In this document: one piece after another, positions 42,980 through 50,884 of the stretch
Numbering within the stretch: the first letter of the stretch is position 1
How the letters are laid out: each line of letters begins with the position of its first letter
Source: Candidatus Latescibacterota bacterium
Lineage (GTDB): Bacteria > Latescibacterota > UBA2968 > UBA8231
DNA length: 64,000 bases
Assembly: GCA_022826515.1 (NCBI GenBank)
Contig: JAJDUT010000080.1
Span: 1-64,000 of the forward strand
Direction of reading: 5' to 3'
Translations under genes and position numbers: made by a program
Notes under the pieces: generated by a model
The model's input: the letters and a program-made list of their open reading frames with translations, nothing else
The model's database searches: none
What the model was told of the DNA's origin: nothing

Positions 42980-43509
42980 AGCAAGTGATCTCCTGTTAGA
43001 GTAAGTTTCACAGATTTGTCTTCGCGTCCATGGCGACCGGGAAATCCGGCCTGCTGCCAAGCCGGCCAACCACCCGTCAGAACATAGACGTCATCACGAA
43101 TCGACTCTTTGACCAGCCGTTTGGCGAGGGTGTAGCTACTCCGGCACCCGCCTCCTGAACAGTAGGTGATGATTTGGATATTAGCCGGACGAGAAGCCAG
43201 CATCCGGCGCAGGCTATCTGTGGAAGTATGGGAAGGCACATGTAGAGCACTGGGGATGTGACCGGCCTCATAAGCGTGCGCTGAGCGTGCATCGACAAAC
43301 ACGGCGTTGCCGCGGCCGAAAGCGTGTTTGGCCTTGGGCACGGAGAGCCGGGGGATGCCCTGCGTTGTGGAGGAACCAAGCATTACATCGGCCTCTAGCG
43401 CACCTACCGACAGGGAATGTTGCTCGGCATAAAACCAGATCGCGTACACGCCGCCGGCCAGCACGGCAAGCCAGAGGATCAGACCCATTCCGAGTAGAAG
43501 ACGACTCAT
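42976..43509 (-). CDS. Membrane-anchored rhodanese-domain protein
   Basis: 177 residues. N-terminal TM anchor (LGMGLILWLAVLAGGVYAIW) and a single rhodanese domain with VFVDARSAHAYEAGHIPSALHVPS and the active loop YCSGGGCRSS. It would face the periplasm and move sulfur or redox equivalents. Beside a thioredoxin-like protein and a four-cysteine peptide it may act in cysteine chemistry. Decayed copies of its 3' part lie in both promoter blocks at 31.3 and 48.9 kb. It overlaps the subtilase start by 4 nt. Confidence 0.82.
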   Translation of the reverse strand: MSRLLLGMGLILWLAVLAGGVYAIWFYAEQHSLSVGALEADVMLGSSTTQGIPRLSVPKAKHAFGRGNAVFVDARSAHAYEAGHIPSALHVPSHTSTDSLRRMLASRPANIQIITYCSGGGCRSSYTLAKRLVKESIRDDVYVLTGGWPAWQQAGFPGRHGREDKSVKLTLTGDHLL

Positions 43510-43520
43510 GCGATTAACTC

Positions 43521-45242
43521 CTAGGCGGCCTCTTGCTGATGGTGAACAAACTGGGTGTAATAGCCCGGCTTTTGGCGCAACACCTCCGGCGGCCCCTGCT
43601 CGACCACGTGTCCGTTAGACAGGCAGATCACCTCATCCACACCTTGCACCGCACTGAGCCGGTGGCTGATTAAGAGAATCGTTTGATCGCCGTATAGATG
43701 CTGAATGCGATGGAAGAGAGCTTCTTCACTTTCAGCGTCCAGTGCGGCGGTGGCTTCGTCCAAGATCAGCAGATCCACTGGCTTCAACAGGGTCCGCGCT
43801 AAGGCGATACGCTGCTTTTGGCCGCCGGAGAGTTGTACGCCCTGTTCACCGATTTCAGCCTGCCGGTCCAAGCTATTCAGTCCCATTTGCTCGATTACTT
43901 TTTCGATCCTAGCTGATCCGCACTTGAAGTTGCCGTAGCTAATGTTGTCCCAGATCGTATCGTTGAACAGGTGGACTTGTTGGCTAACGAGGCCAATGTG
44001 TGCTCTCAGTTCGCGCAGACTAATCTCTTCAAGCGGCACACCGTCTATAAGGATGCGCCCTTGGTCCGGCTGGTAGAACCCACACAACAGATTCGCCAGC
44101 GTCGTCTTGCCACTGCCACTCATGCCAACTAAGGCGTAACTCTTGCCCTTGACTAGCTCTAAATTAACATCCTGCAAAACAGGTTGGTCGCCAAAGCGGA
44201 AGTGAACGTCTTGCAGTTCAATAGTATGCTGATAGACGAAGGACTTGTGGCCTTTGTGCATCGCCTCTTGAGTGGGCAACTGCATGAATTCTAACACCCG
44301 ACGCATGGAGACCAAGCCCCTCACTAAGTCCATGTACAAATCGTGTAGTCCGCTAACCGGACCAAACAGACGCGAAGTGTACTGGAGAAAGGCAATGAGA
44401 GTTCCGACCGTCATCGCGCCCTGCATTACCTGATAGCCACCCCAGCCCATGATGAATACTGGCGTTAGGGCCACTAACCCCGACGAAACTGTACGCATGG
44501 AAGCCGAGTATAGCACGTTGCGCATGACGAATGCGATTAAGTCGTTGAGGGCCGAGCGAAAGCGATGCATTTCGTGGCCATCGTTGTTGGAGAGTTGAAT
44601 CAGCGGAACGTTGTTGAATCGCTCAACAACATAGCTAAAAATATCGGATCCCTGTTGCTGAATTGATTCAACGATCTTTCTGATCTTGGGCTGAAAGTAA
44701 AGCAGATTCGCCACAAAAAAGGGAATGACAATGATCGATAGCAGAAACAAGGTAGCATTCATCCAGCATAGTACCACTACAAGGCCAATTAGGGTCAAGA
44801 CACTATGCAGGAAACGCAGCACACTTGATGTCAGAACTGACTGGATCACTCCTACGTCGCTGTTTAAACGAAAGATGAGGTCGCCGGTATTTTGCCGATT
44901 GTGAAAGTCCAAAGGCAAGTGTATAAGATGCTCAAACAACTCGATGCGTATGTCCCTAACTATGCGATTGCTAATCCCCGCATATAGATAATCGGATACG
45001 AAAGACAAGATTAAGTTAGTCAGTATGATACTCAATAGAAGGGCAATGGCTATGAGAAGCCAGTCGAGGTTTTTGGGTAATAGCACATCATCAATAATGA
45101 TCTTCATGATGTAAGGTGGAGCCAGTGAACTAACTGTTACGAACAATAGACAGAGCAATACAATGGATCCCTGAAACCAGTAGGGAACCAAAAATCTGAC
45201 AAAACGGCATATTATCGATCTAGATGTTAGATGAGTATCCAT
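43521..45242 (-). CDS. ABC exporter, fused permease and ATPase
   Basis: 573 residues, one half-transporter working as a homodimer. Six TM segments (about 1-320) precede the ATPase with GMSGSGKTT (Walker A), LSGGQKQR (signature), LLILDEATAALD (Walker B) and the switch His in LLISHRL. Lipid A/peptide exporter type. It has no C39 peptidase domain, so leader removal must be done by another protein, such as the subtilase. It starts 3 nt after the thioredoxin-like gene; the likely cargo is the peptide at 46057. Confidence 0.9.
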   Translation of the reverse strand: MDTHLTSRSIICRFVRFLVPYWFQGSIVLLCLLFVTVSSLAPPYIMKIIIDDVLLPKNLDWLLIAIALLLSIILTNLILSFVSDYLYAGISNRIVRDIRIELFEHLIHLPLDFHNRQNTGDLIFRLNSDVGVIQSVLTSSVLRFLHSVLTLIGLVVVLCWMNATLFLLSIIVIPFFVANLLYFQPKIRKIVESIQQQGSDIFSYVVERFNNVPLIQLSNNDGHEMHRFRSALNDLIAFVMRNVLYSASMRTVSSGLVALTPVFIMGWGGYQVMQGAMTVGTLIAFLQYTSRLFGPVSGLHDLYMDLVRGLVSMRRVLEFMQLPTQEAMHKGHKSFVYQHTIELQDVHFRFGDQPVLQDVNLELVKGKSYALVGMSGSGKTTLANLLCGFYQPDQGRILIDGVPLEEISLRELRAHIGLVSQQVHLFNDTIWDNISYGNFKCGSARIEKVIEQMGLNSLDRQAEIGEQGVQLSGGQKQRIALARTLLKPVDLLILDEATAALDAESEEALFHRIQHLYGDQTILLISHRLSAVQGVDEVICLSNGHVVEQGPPEVLRQKPGYYTQFVHHQQEAA

Positions 45243-45244
45243 TA

Positions 45245-45952
45245 TCAGTCTCTAAAAGGATTACTGCTTATATGATGACCTTTGACCGCTTCTAAAAGCG
45301 ATACGTCTTGCAGTTGGGTGAGCGGCGAGTCCTTGAAGCCCTCCGTGCTTATCTCAAGAGAAGGGAAATGCTTGAACACTAGCTTCGTAAAAAAGATAAC
45401 GGAAAATTGTTCCTTTCCATATATGGGATAATGGCATTGGAGAATAGTATTGTGCTCGTCAACAAGTAGAATTAAGGGGGTCTGTTCAAAAAAGGTATCC
45501 TGTAAAATGTCCTCTTTCGTTATTACCCCTAACTGATAATCTAAGCGAAATGCGCGTCTGATTTGCCAGAGCCTTTCCAAAGAAATGTCCTTGGAAAGAG
45601 CATATATGGGAAATTCAGTGGAATCTATTAAGTTATCGCGTATATGTTGTAAACCGTTCAACACCAACTCAAGACAGGGCTGACATGACGTCGGGTCGAA
45701 TAACAGTACCAAACCGCCTTTCTTCTCAGAAAAGTCTATATGTACCGTATCACCGTGAGCTGTCTGGACAGGAGTTATAGGGAAATGCTGCCCAACAATC
45801 ATAGTCGATTTGTAAACGTTGATCAAAAATGTCTGGTTATTTTCAAGGTCAAAAAAATGGAGTTTTCCGATCCAAGCCACGGAGACTGTTAATCCGATCA
45901 GTAAGAGTAAGCTCGTCATGCCCAATAGTTGTGCTAGAGTAAGACGTCTCAT
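45245..45952 (-). CDS. Membrane-anchored thioredoxin-like (TlpA/redoxin) protein
   Basis: 235 residues. N-terminal TM anchor (GMTSLLLLIGLTVSVAWI), then a thioredoxin-like fold with the CxxC pair in FDPTSCQPCLELV and a cis-Pro region near FFEQTPLILLVD. It would act in the periplasm as a disulfide reductase or oxidase. Redoxin genes next to peptide precursors and exporters are common in Bacteroidota; disulfide formation between the precursor's four cysteines is a reasonable role. The hairpin at 45988 separates it from the precursor gene. Confidence 0.75.
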   Translation of the reverse strand: MRRLTLAQLLGMTSLLLLIGLTVSVAWIGKLHFFDLENNQTFLINVYKSTMIVGQHFPITPVQTAHGDTVHIDFSEKKGGLVLLFDPTSCQPCLELVLNGLQHIRDNLIDSTEFPIYALSKDISLERLWQIRRAFRLDYQLGVITKEDILQDTFFEQTPLILLVDEHNTILQCHYPIYGKEQFSVIFFTKLVFKHFPSLEISTEGFKDSPLTQLQDVSLLEAVKGHHISSNPFRD

Positions 45953-45987
45953 ATGTATACTCCCAGTTAGTTAGCTGTGGCTATATT

Positions 45988-46024
45988 TTCAGTGGCCTTG
46001 ATTGAATAAATCAAGGCCACTGAA
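45988..46024 (-). terminator. Strong hairpin after the peptide precursor gene
   Basis: TTCAGTGGCCTTGATT and AATCAAGGCCACTGAA are perfect 16-bp arms around a 5-nt loop, 33 nt downstream of the precursor stop and before the thioredoxin-like gene. No T-run follows on the minus strand. Partial termination or protection of the upstream mRNA would give more precursor than enzyme transcripts, as in other peptide operons. Confidence 0.7.
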
Positions 46025-46056
46025 GGCTGGCTACAGGTCTCACAAGTAGTCCAAGG

Positions 46057-46281
46057 TCAGCAGTCGGTGACAGTTCGGCTTCCCTTGTCTTTGTCACCGG
46101 TCGTGCAGAAGACTTCATCGGGCTCACTTACACACGTATAATCCCATTTTGTGGTTGTAACAGTACAACCATTCGCGTCGACATAACTCGACGTAGTTGT
46201 ACTTCCCTCCCAAAAACCCATCTCATAGGCATATATAGAACTGTTATGCCTAGCGAGAGTCTTCTTCTTGAGATTTAACAT
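46057..46281 (-). CDS. Putative ribosomal peptide precursor (four cysteines)
   Basis: 74 residues from the ATG at 46281 with AAAGGAG 7 nt upstream; a longer frame lacks such a site. The N-terminus LNLKKKTLARHN resembles the leader of Bacteroidota class I lanthipeptide-type precursors (L.L.K.T.A.L). After WEGS comes a Ser/Thr-rich core with Cys39, Cys50, Cys59 and a C-terminal Cys74. There is no double-glycine site and no LanB, LanC, YcaO or radical SAM gene near. It may therefore be a disulfide-rich or otherwise modified peptide. Its position between lipoprotein and exporter genes supports the call. Confidence 0.65.
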   Translation of the reverse strand: MLNLKKKTLARHNSSIYAYEMGFWEGSTTTSSYVDANGCTVTTTKWDYTCVSEPDEVFCTTGDKDKGSRTVTDC

Positions 46282-46372
46282 ATCGAACTCCTTTCGCTTG
46301 ATTGAGGAAGTTAGACCTGTGAGCCTAGCCATAACTTAAACCAGCCATCGTTGCTGTTGCGTTGCGGTATTT

Positions 46373-47635
46373 TCACTCCATGGCCAACTCATATATCTCT
46401 ACTGTGCCGTTGGAAATCTCAGCCCGCTCTACGGACGGCGGTTTATACACATAGAGCTGATTTTGCCAAGAGGTAATTCTCCCACCTATACTGCTAGCCT
46501 GAATAACATCACCTTGTGAATTTTTCTCGGTGCCATTTAATGATTGATAGGCGGCACTATTGAGCGAATATGCCTTAATCACCGTTGATAACCCTAGGGG
46601 AGTTAGGTCGTAAAGTGTCCATACATTAATGGATCTTACATCAGGCAAACGGTGTGAAATTAGTAAATAACGGTCTTCAAGTAATTTCATGCTAGTAGCC
46701 TGACCTATGTCGCTTATCAAAGAGGTGAGTTCCCCGATATCCAATGAGCCACAATCTAAGTCGTGATACTTTTCTGGTAAGAATACGAAATTTGAAGACA
46801 CCTGTTTCTCTAAGTTCAAAGCGTTATAACTCGGAACCAGAATACCAAACCGTCGAAGAATCTCGCCAGTTGAGGCGTTGATCTCTTTCACCATATAGTC
46901 ATTTATCTCTAGGTAATACAGATGATCTGATGTAGCATTGTAACACTGTTGAGCCGGCTCACTTATGAAGCAAGTAATAATCTCCTCTTTTTTGCTGAAA
47001 AGAGGCAAAGTATATTTTATCTCTCCATTAAGGCCCGTAATTCGCCGAATCTGCATGAATAAACCGTATTTCTTCTCCATGAGAAGGAATTCGTCCTCGC
47101 GGTTGACTAGCACATCTACACTACTAGTCCAGTGCATCTTATGGTCGAGGTACTGCCCCTGTCGGTTGTAGCGCAATAGTTGGTTGTATATGCGATCTTG
47201 GATATAAATAGATCCCTTGGAGTCTAGGACCATACGCTTAGCGTTCCCATATTCTCCAGGCCCCTTTCCTTGGCGTCCAAAAGAGCGGATGTACTGGCCA
47301 TCTTTCAGGCTGAACTCGTGTGCCTCACGAGAAACTCGATCTGTAAGGAGCAGGGAACTGTCAGGGGTAATTCCCATCCATTCTATCTCACCAATACCCG
47401 GGGCTTCCGTATCGAAAACCAATTCGACTGTGCGCTTGAGTTCCAAGCCGATCTCGCCGGCGTATTCGACAGGTGCTTGGAGAATGCTCTCCTCGTCCCA
47501 TTCTTCTGTCCGTGCAATATGGTAGTACTGACCTACCTGAGTTTTCAAATAGGAAGCAATTGAGTTGACGTCATCGCAGCCTGTTATCACCCACGCGACG
47601 AGCAGGATACTGACTAAAAGCGATCTGTTACGCAT
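46373..47635 (-). CDS. Six-bladed beta-propeller lipoprotein
   Basis: 420 residues. The lipoprotein signal ends at WVITGC. The mature protein shows repeated blades such as YIRSFGRQGKGPGEYGNAKRMVLDSKGSIYIQD and LLRYNRQGQY, the BF3164-like propeller common in Bacteroidota, often next to peptide precursor genes. It may bind peptide or sugar at the cell envelope. The start overlaps the upstream gene by 8 nt. Confidence 0.8.
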   Translation of the reverse strand: MRNRSLLVSILLVAWVITGCDDVNSIASYLKTQVGQYYHIARTEEWDEESILQAPVEYAGEIGLELKRTVELVFDTEAPGIGEIEWMGITPDSSLLLTDRVSREAHEFSLKDGQYIRSFGRQGKGPGEYGNAKRMVLDSKGSIYIQDRIYNQLLRYNRQGQYLDHKMHWTSSVDVLVNREDEFLLMEKKYGLFMQIRRITGLNGEIKYTLPLFSKKEEIITCFISEPAQQCYNATSDHLYYLEINDYMVKEINASTGEILRRFGILVPSYNALNLEKQVSSNFVFLPEKYHDLDCGSLDIGELTSLISDIGQATSMKLLEDRYLLISHRLPDVRSINVWTLYDLTPLGLSTVIKAYSLNSAAYQSLNGTEKNSQGDVIQASSIGGRITSWQNQLYVYKPPSVERAEISNGTVEIYELAME

Positions 47636-48599
47636 GATGGACCTCTATGCTTTCTGTTGAGTGCTGCCGAACCGTAAATGGAAACTGAAGTGAGCCAATA
47701 TGTACCGACAGATCCACGCCATCTTTCGCCTCTACATCCCACTTTACCTGCCGTTCTTGACCGCGCAACGCACGCACCACCTCACCCAAGCCCTCCGACT
47801 GGCAGCAACTGATTTCTGGTGCCGTCCGGTTCTCCACCCGCACCCGCACTTGTAATGGCTCCTCGTTTACCACCCAAGCACCAAACGACCACTCACGACA
47901 GTCTATCGACGCAATTTGACGACGTTGAAAATCAACAAGTACCTCCCACGTCTCGTCGCCCGCCTGCCACTGATAGCGGAATACATATAGGTCGTTGTAT
48001 TTAAGGTGGTCATAGCTGTAACTGCGTTTATTTACAAGTGTTTTGATATAATCGTGCCGATGAAAATAAGGTCGCAGTGCCGGATGCCGAATAAGGATGG
48101 GAAGGTAGTTCTCCATCAACAAGGAGGTGCCCGGCACGGCGCGAAAGCCGCATCGCTTATACAAAGGAATGCCCTTGCGATTAAAGACCCAAGTCACTAA
48201 CTCGACCCGTTGAAAATCCATCTCAATCACTTCGCGTACACACGGGAGCAGACGAAACCAAGGAATACCGCGGCGCTGAAAGGCCGGATGAGTCTCCAGA
48301 TCTGCACAGACAGCCACTTGTCCGTCGCCGAATTTATCGTCGATCTTCATCGAAGCGATGATCCGGCCCTCATACCTTAGTATATAGTGGCCTACGCGAT
48401 GAGGATGCTCGTGCTGCTCTTTGAGTAAAGCTTCGGTCGTTAGAGAGGGTATATGTTCGGGTTTGCGCTGGTACGCCGATGATGACAGAGACCAGTGCTG
48501 CTGGTGCAGTTCGTTGAGAAACGTCGCGACTGCTTCAGCGTCGTGTGGTTGAAAACTAGACAAAGTGAAAGAACTAGATAGCACGGTCTGTCTCCTCAT
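47628..48599 (-). CDS. GNAT-like N-acetyltransferase with C-terminal beta domain
   Basis: 323 residues. Residues 10-170 follow the GNAT pattern: GHYILRYEGRIIASMKI, then VCADLETHPAFQRRGIPWFRLL where the (Q/R)xxGxG/A motif is partly altered, then LVTWVFNRKGIPLYKRCGFRAV. Residues 190-323 are strand-rich with SIDCREWSFGAWVVNEEPL and could bind substrate. First gene of the peptide operon, with the duplicated promoter upstream. It could acetylate the peptide or a building block. The altered coenzyme A loop weakens the activity claim. Confidence 0.65.
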   Translation of the reverse strand: MRRQTVLSSSFTLSSFQPHDAEAVATFLNELHQQHWSLSSSAYQRKPEHIPSLTTEALLKEQHEHPHRVGHYILRYEGRIIASMKIDDKFGDGQVAVCADLETHPAFQRRGIPWFRLLPCVREVIEMDFQRVELVTWVFNRKGIPLYKRCGFRAVPGTSLLMENYLPILIRHPALRPYFHRHDYIKTLVNKRSYSYDHLKYNDLYVFRYQWQAGDETWEVLVDFQRRQIASIDCREWSFGAWVVNEEPLQVRVRVENRTAPEISCCQSEGLGEVVRALRGQERQVKWDVEAKDGVDLSVHIGSLQFPFTVRQHSTESIEVHHA

Positions 48600-48692
48600 C
48601 TGATGGTGATAGAGGCGTTGTCATCAAAGGTGAGGATCGTATGAATGTGAGAGTACATGGTTTTCATAAGGCTTCGATCCTTTTGTTGCCGA

Positions 48693-48700
48693 CAAAGATA
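48693..48700 (-). promoter_or_regulatory. Promoter -7 element TATCTTTG
   Basis: Exact minus-strand match to TAnnTTTG, 94 nt upstream of the GNAT-like start and 22 bp from the first operator, the same offset as in the 31.2 kb promoter. Conservation of box and distance while surrounding bases differ argues for function. Confidence 0.6.
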
Positions 48701-48721
48701 GTAATTGCCACGGTGCTTTTG

Positions 48722-48794
48722 TATCGGGCGATGACCTGATTTTTTGCCGGTTCTTATCGGGTGATGACCTGATTTTTTCGAAAAAACGCCTGAT
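48722..48794 (-). promoter_or_regulatory. Three phased operator repeats (copy at 48.7 kb)
   Basis: TATCGGGCGATGACCTGAT at 48722, TATCGGGTGATGACCTGAT at 48755, and a shorter AACGCCTGAT ending at 48794. The ends are 33 and 21 bp apart, against 32 and 21 bp in the other promoter. The outer TATCGGG and CCTGAT halves are constant while the middle differs (GTAAACA versus CGATGA or TGATGA), as expected of a two-half-site recognition sequence. Confidence 0.7.
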
Positions 48795-48848
48795 ACTGGC
48801 TTGTGGACTAAGTTTCGCGGACTTATCTATGCGTCTTTGCCGGCGGTC

Positions 48849-48922
48849 GGTTAGCCAACCGTTAGGACATAGACCACTTGCGAACCGACGCTACCACAAG
48901 CCGATTCTTAGGATATAGGTAC
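48849..48922 (-). pseudogene. Second remnant of a rhodanese gene in the promoter block
   Basis: The minus strand reads GTGGTCTATGTCCTAACGG and, further upstream, a weak match to the CGGCTNGT part, corresponding to VYVLTGG and KRLV of the intact rhodanese. It is more decayed than the 31343 copy. Both lie at the same distance from the operators. Confidence 0.5.
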
Positions 48923-49094
48923 ACTAGGTGATGCTTGGAGTATCCGCCGGATAAGACGTTAGGGCGCAGGCGGACTACTGAATCATGGGAAAAAGGAGGG
49001 CAATAACGGTGATTCTCTTGATTCCTGCGGCTGTCTATTGGGACCTACTCTACTAGTGATTCGTGGCTGCTGCATTGGAAGACGCCTTGACCTC

Positions 49095-49751
49095 TTAGAG
49101 CGGCTCGCCCTCCCCATCCATCAATCCTTCTCTAATCGCGTACGCTGTCAACGCGGCCACGCTGTGCAGGTTGAGCTTATCCATTATATGCTGGCGATGG
49201 GTGTCGATAGTCTTTTTGGTCACATAGAGTTCTTTGGCTATTTGTACGCTTGTTTTTCCTTCGGCGACGCACCGCAGCACCATGCGCTCACGCTCCGTCA
49301 GGGGAGAAGGTTTGCTAGAGGTGGTCGAGTTACGGGTTTGACTGGTGACGATGGGGTTGGTCAATTGCGAGCTCACATACTGGCGGCCGGCCTGTACTTC
49401 CCACAGTGCTTCCACTAACTCGTTGATGAAATTCGTTTTCAGCAGGTACGCCGAGCCACCGGCCTCGAATAGGCCCTCCACAAAACGCTTGTCTGCGTGC
49501 TCCGACAGCGCGACGAACTTCACCCGCGGGTGCGTAGCCTGTATCTGGCGCGTCACCTCAATGCCGCTCAGATCGGGCAGCCCCATATCCACGATCACGA
49601 TGTCGGGCTGATAGGCAGGGATCAAGTCGATGGCCGTGCGACCATCAGAAGCCTCGCCGACGATCTCAATCCCGCTTTCTCGTTCAAGCCGCGCGTACAG
49701 GGTTTGGCGCACCATAGTGTGGTCTTCTACTAAGAAAACTTTCATGGTCAT
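49095..49751 (-). CDS. NarL/FixJ-family response regulator
   Basis: 218 residues. Receiver domain with acidic pocket (VEDH), phospho-acceptor Asp55 in IVIVDMGLP and Lys in YLLKTNF. The C-terminal LuxR-type HTH is LTERERMVLRCVAEGKTSVQIAKELYV with TIDTHRQHI. ATG 49751 overlaps the kinase stop (ATGA), with AGGAGGG upstream. It lies next to the operator repeats of the peptide operon and is the best candidate for the protein that binds them. Confidence 0.92.
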   Translation of the reverse strand: MTMKVFLVEDHTMVRQTLYARLERESGIEIVGEASDGRTAIDLIPAYQPDIVIVDMGLPDLSGIEVTRQIQATHPRVKFVALSEHADKRFVEGLFEAGGSAYLLKTNFINELVEALWEVQAGRQYVSSQLTNPIVTSQTRNSTTSSKPSPLTERERMVLRCVAEGKTSVQIAKELYVTKKTIDTHRQHIMDKLNLHSVAALTAYAIREGLMDGEGEPL

Positions 49752-50821
49752 GGGGAATGACCCTCCTCTTCAGACAGGGAACTCGGAAGCGTTATAAGGC
49801 AGCGCGTGCCTTTCCCGGGCGTTGATTTGATCGTCAAACGTCCATTTAGGTGGAGCAGGTGCTCTTGAATGCTGAACAGACCAAAGTGACTAGCTTGATC
49901 CATGCGGTCCAGATGCGCAACATCAAAGCCCGCGCCCGCGTCTTCTACCACCACTTGCAACTGAGTTGCATCTCGCCGCAAGGAGACGGTGGCTTGGTCT
50001 GTGTGGGCGTGCCGAGCGACATTCACCAGCAACTCGCGAACGGACCTGTACACTAAGCCGCGTATGTCGTGGTTGAGTATCTCCCACTTATCCTCGACTT
50101 CCACGCGCACGGTCAACCCATACTGGGAATGAAGGAGGTCGCCGAGGGCCTCTAGGCCGGGCGCAAACCCCATACCGTAGAGCACCGGCGAACTGCTGTC
50201 GAAGGTCATGGACCGGATGAGATGAGCCATCCCGTCAAGGTTCTGCTCCAATGCGTCGAGCAAGACTTCGCGTTCGGCGTTGTCGGTACGCCGCAGTGAA
50301 TCAACCTCGACCTTCGACAGCACCAGCATCTGCCCGATGGAATCGTGGAGATCAGTTCCAAGGCGCACCCGTTCGCGCTCCCGGTCAATTAAGAGCTTAG
50401 TGGCCAGCCTCTGCAATTTTTGGATATGTCGTTCCAGACGCTTGGGCCTGCTGGTTTTGCGGATGATGCCTTGATAGCCTATGAAGCTGCCATCTAAGTC
50501 GCGCTGAACCGAGACCGTTACCAGCGAATCGAAGCGGTGCCCGGTGCGGGTTTTAAACGCCGCGCCAAAATCATGCAAAAACTCTTGCCGCTCAATCTCT
50601 TCCTGAAACCGCTTGTAATCGTCTAAACCGGCGTAAAGACTGCAGATGTTCAAGCCGAGCAGGTCGGTGCGTTCGTAAGCAAACAGTTCACTGGCGGCAT
50701 GATTGGCATCGACGATGGTACCGTCCCGCTCGGCGATGAAGAGGGCCTCTGGCGACGTTTCAAACAGGCTGCGATAGAGGGTTGGGTCTCGCTTCAATTT
50801 TCTTGGCTTAGACTTGCACAT
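49748..50821 (-). CDS. PAS-domain sensor histidine kinase (HisKA_3 type)
   Basis: 357 residues, no TM segment. PAS domain about 15-135 (ALFIAERDGTIVDANHAASELF), then a HisKA_3 dimerisation domain with the phosphorylated His in LGTDLHDSIGQML, and an HATPase domain with RELLVNVARHA and GAGFD. A soluble NarX/DesK-type kinase that reads a cytoplasmic signal or ligand through PAS. Co-transcribed with the response regulator by a 4-nt overlap. Confidence 0.9.
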   Translation of the reverse strand: MCKSKPRKLKRDPTLYRSLFETSPEALFIAERDGTIVDANHAASELFAYERTDLLGLNICSLYAGLDDYKRFQEEIERQEFLHDFGAAFKTRTGHRFDSLVTVSVQRDLDGSFIGYQGIIRKTSRPKRLERHIQKLQRLATKLLIDRERERVRLGTDLHDSIGQMLVLSKVEVDSLRRTDNAEREVLLDALEQNLDGMAHLIRSMTFDSSSPVLYGMGFAPGLEALGDLLHSQYGLTVRVEVEDKWEILNHDIRGLVYRSVRELLVNVARHAHTDQATVSLRRDATQLQVVVEDAGAGFDVAHLDRMDQASHFGLFSIQEHLLHLNGRLTIKSTPGKGTRCLITLPSSLSEEEGHSP

Positions 50822-50884
50822 GGATGCTCTTTCTATTCAATGATGGGATAACCGATGCAAATTATGTCGGCGCTTCTGTTGCCG

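Larger units (their letters stand above)
48600..49094. other. Intergenic region carrying the peptide-operon promoter block
   Basis: No gene found in 495 nt. From about 48690 to 48965 it is related to 31190-31450: -7 box, three operator repeats, a run of GTTTCGCGG, a degraded rhodanese segment and GCCGGATAAGACGTTA. The last 130 nt before the response regulator end show nothing recognisable. Confidence 0.6.

Noticed and set aside
43521..45242. Peptidase-containing bacteriocin exporter
   Set aside because: The protein begins with TM segments and has no N-terminal C39 Cys/His motif.
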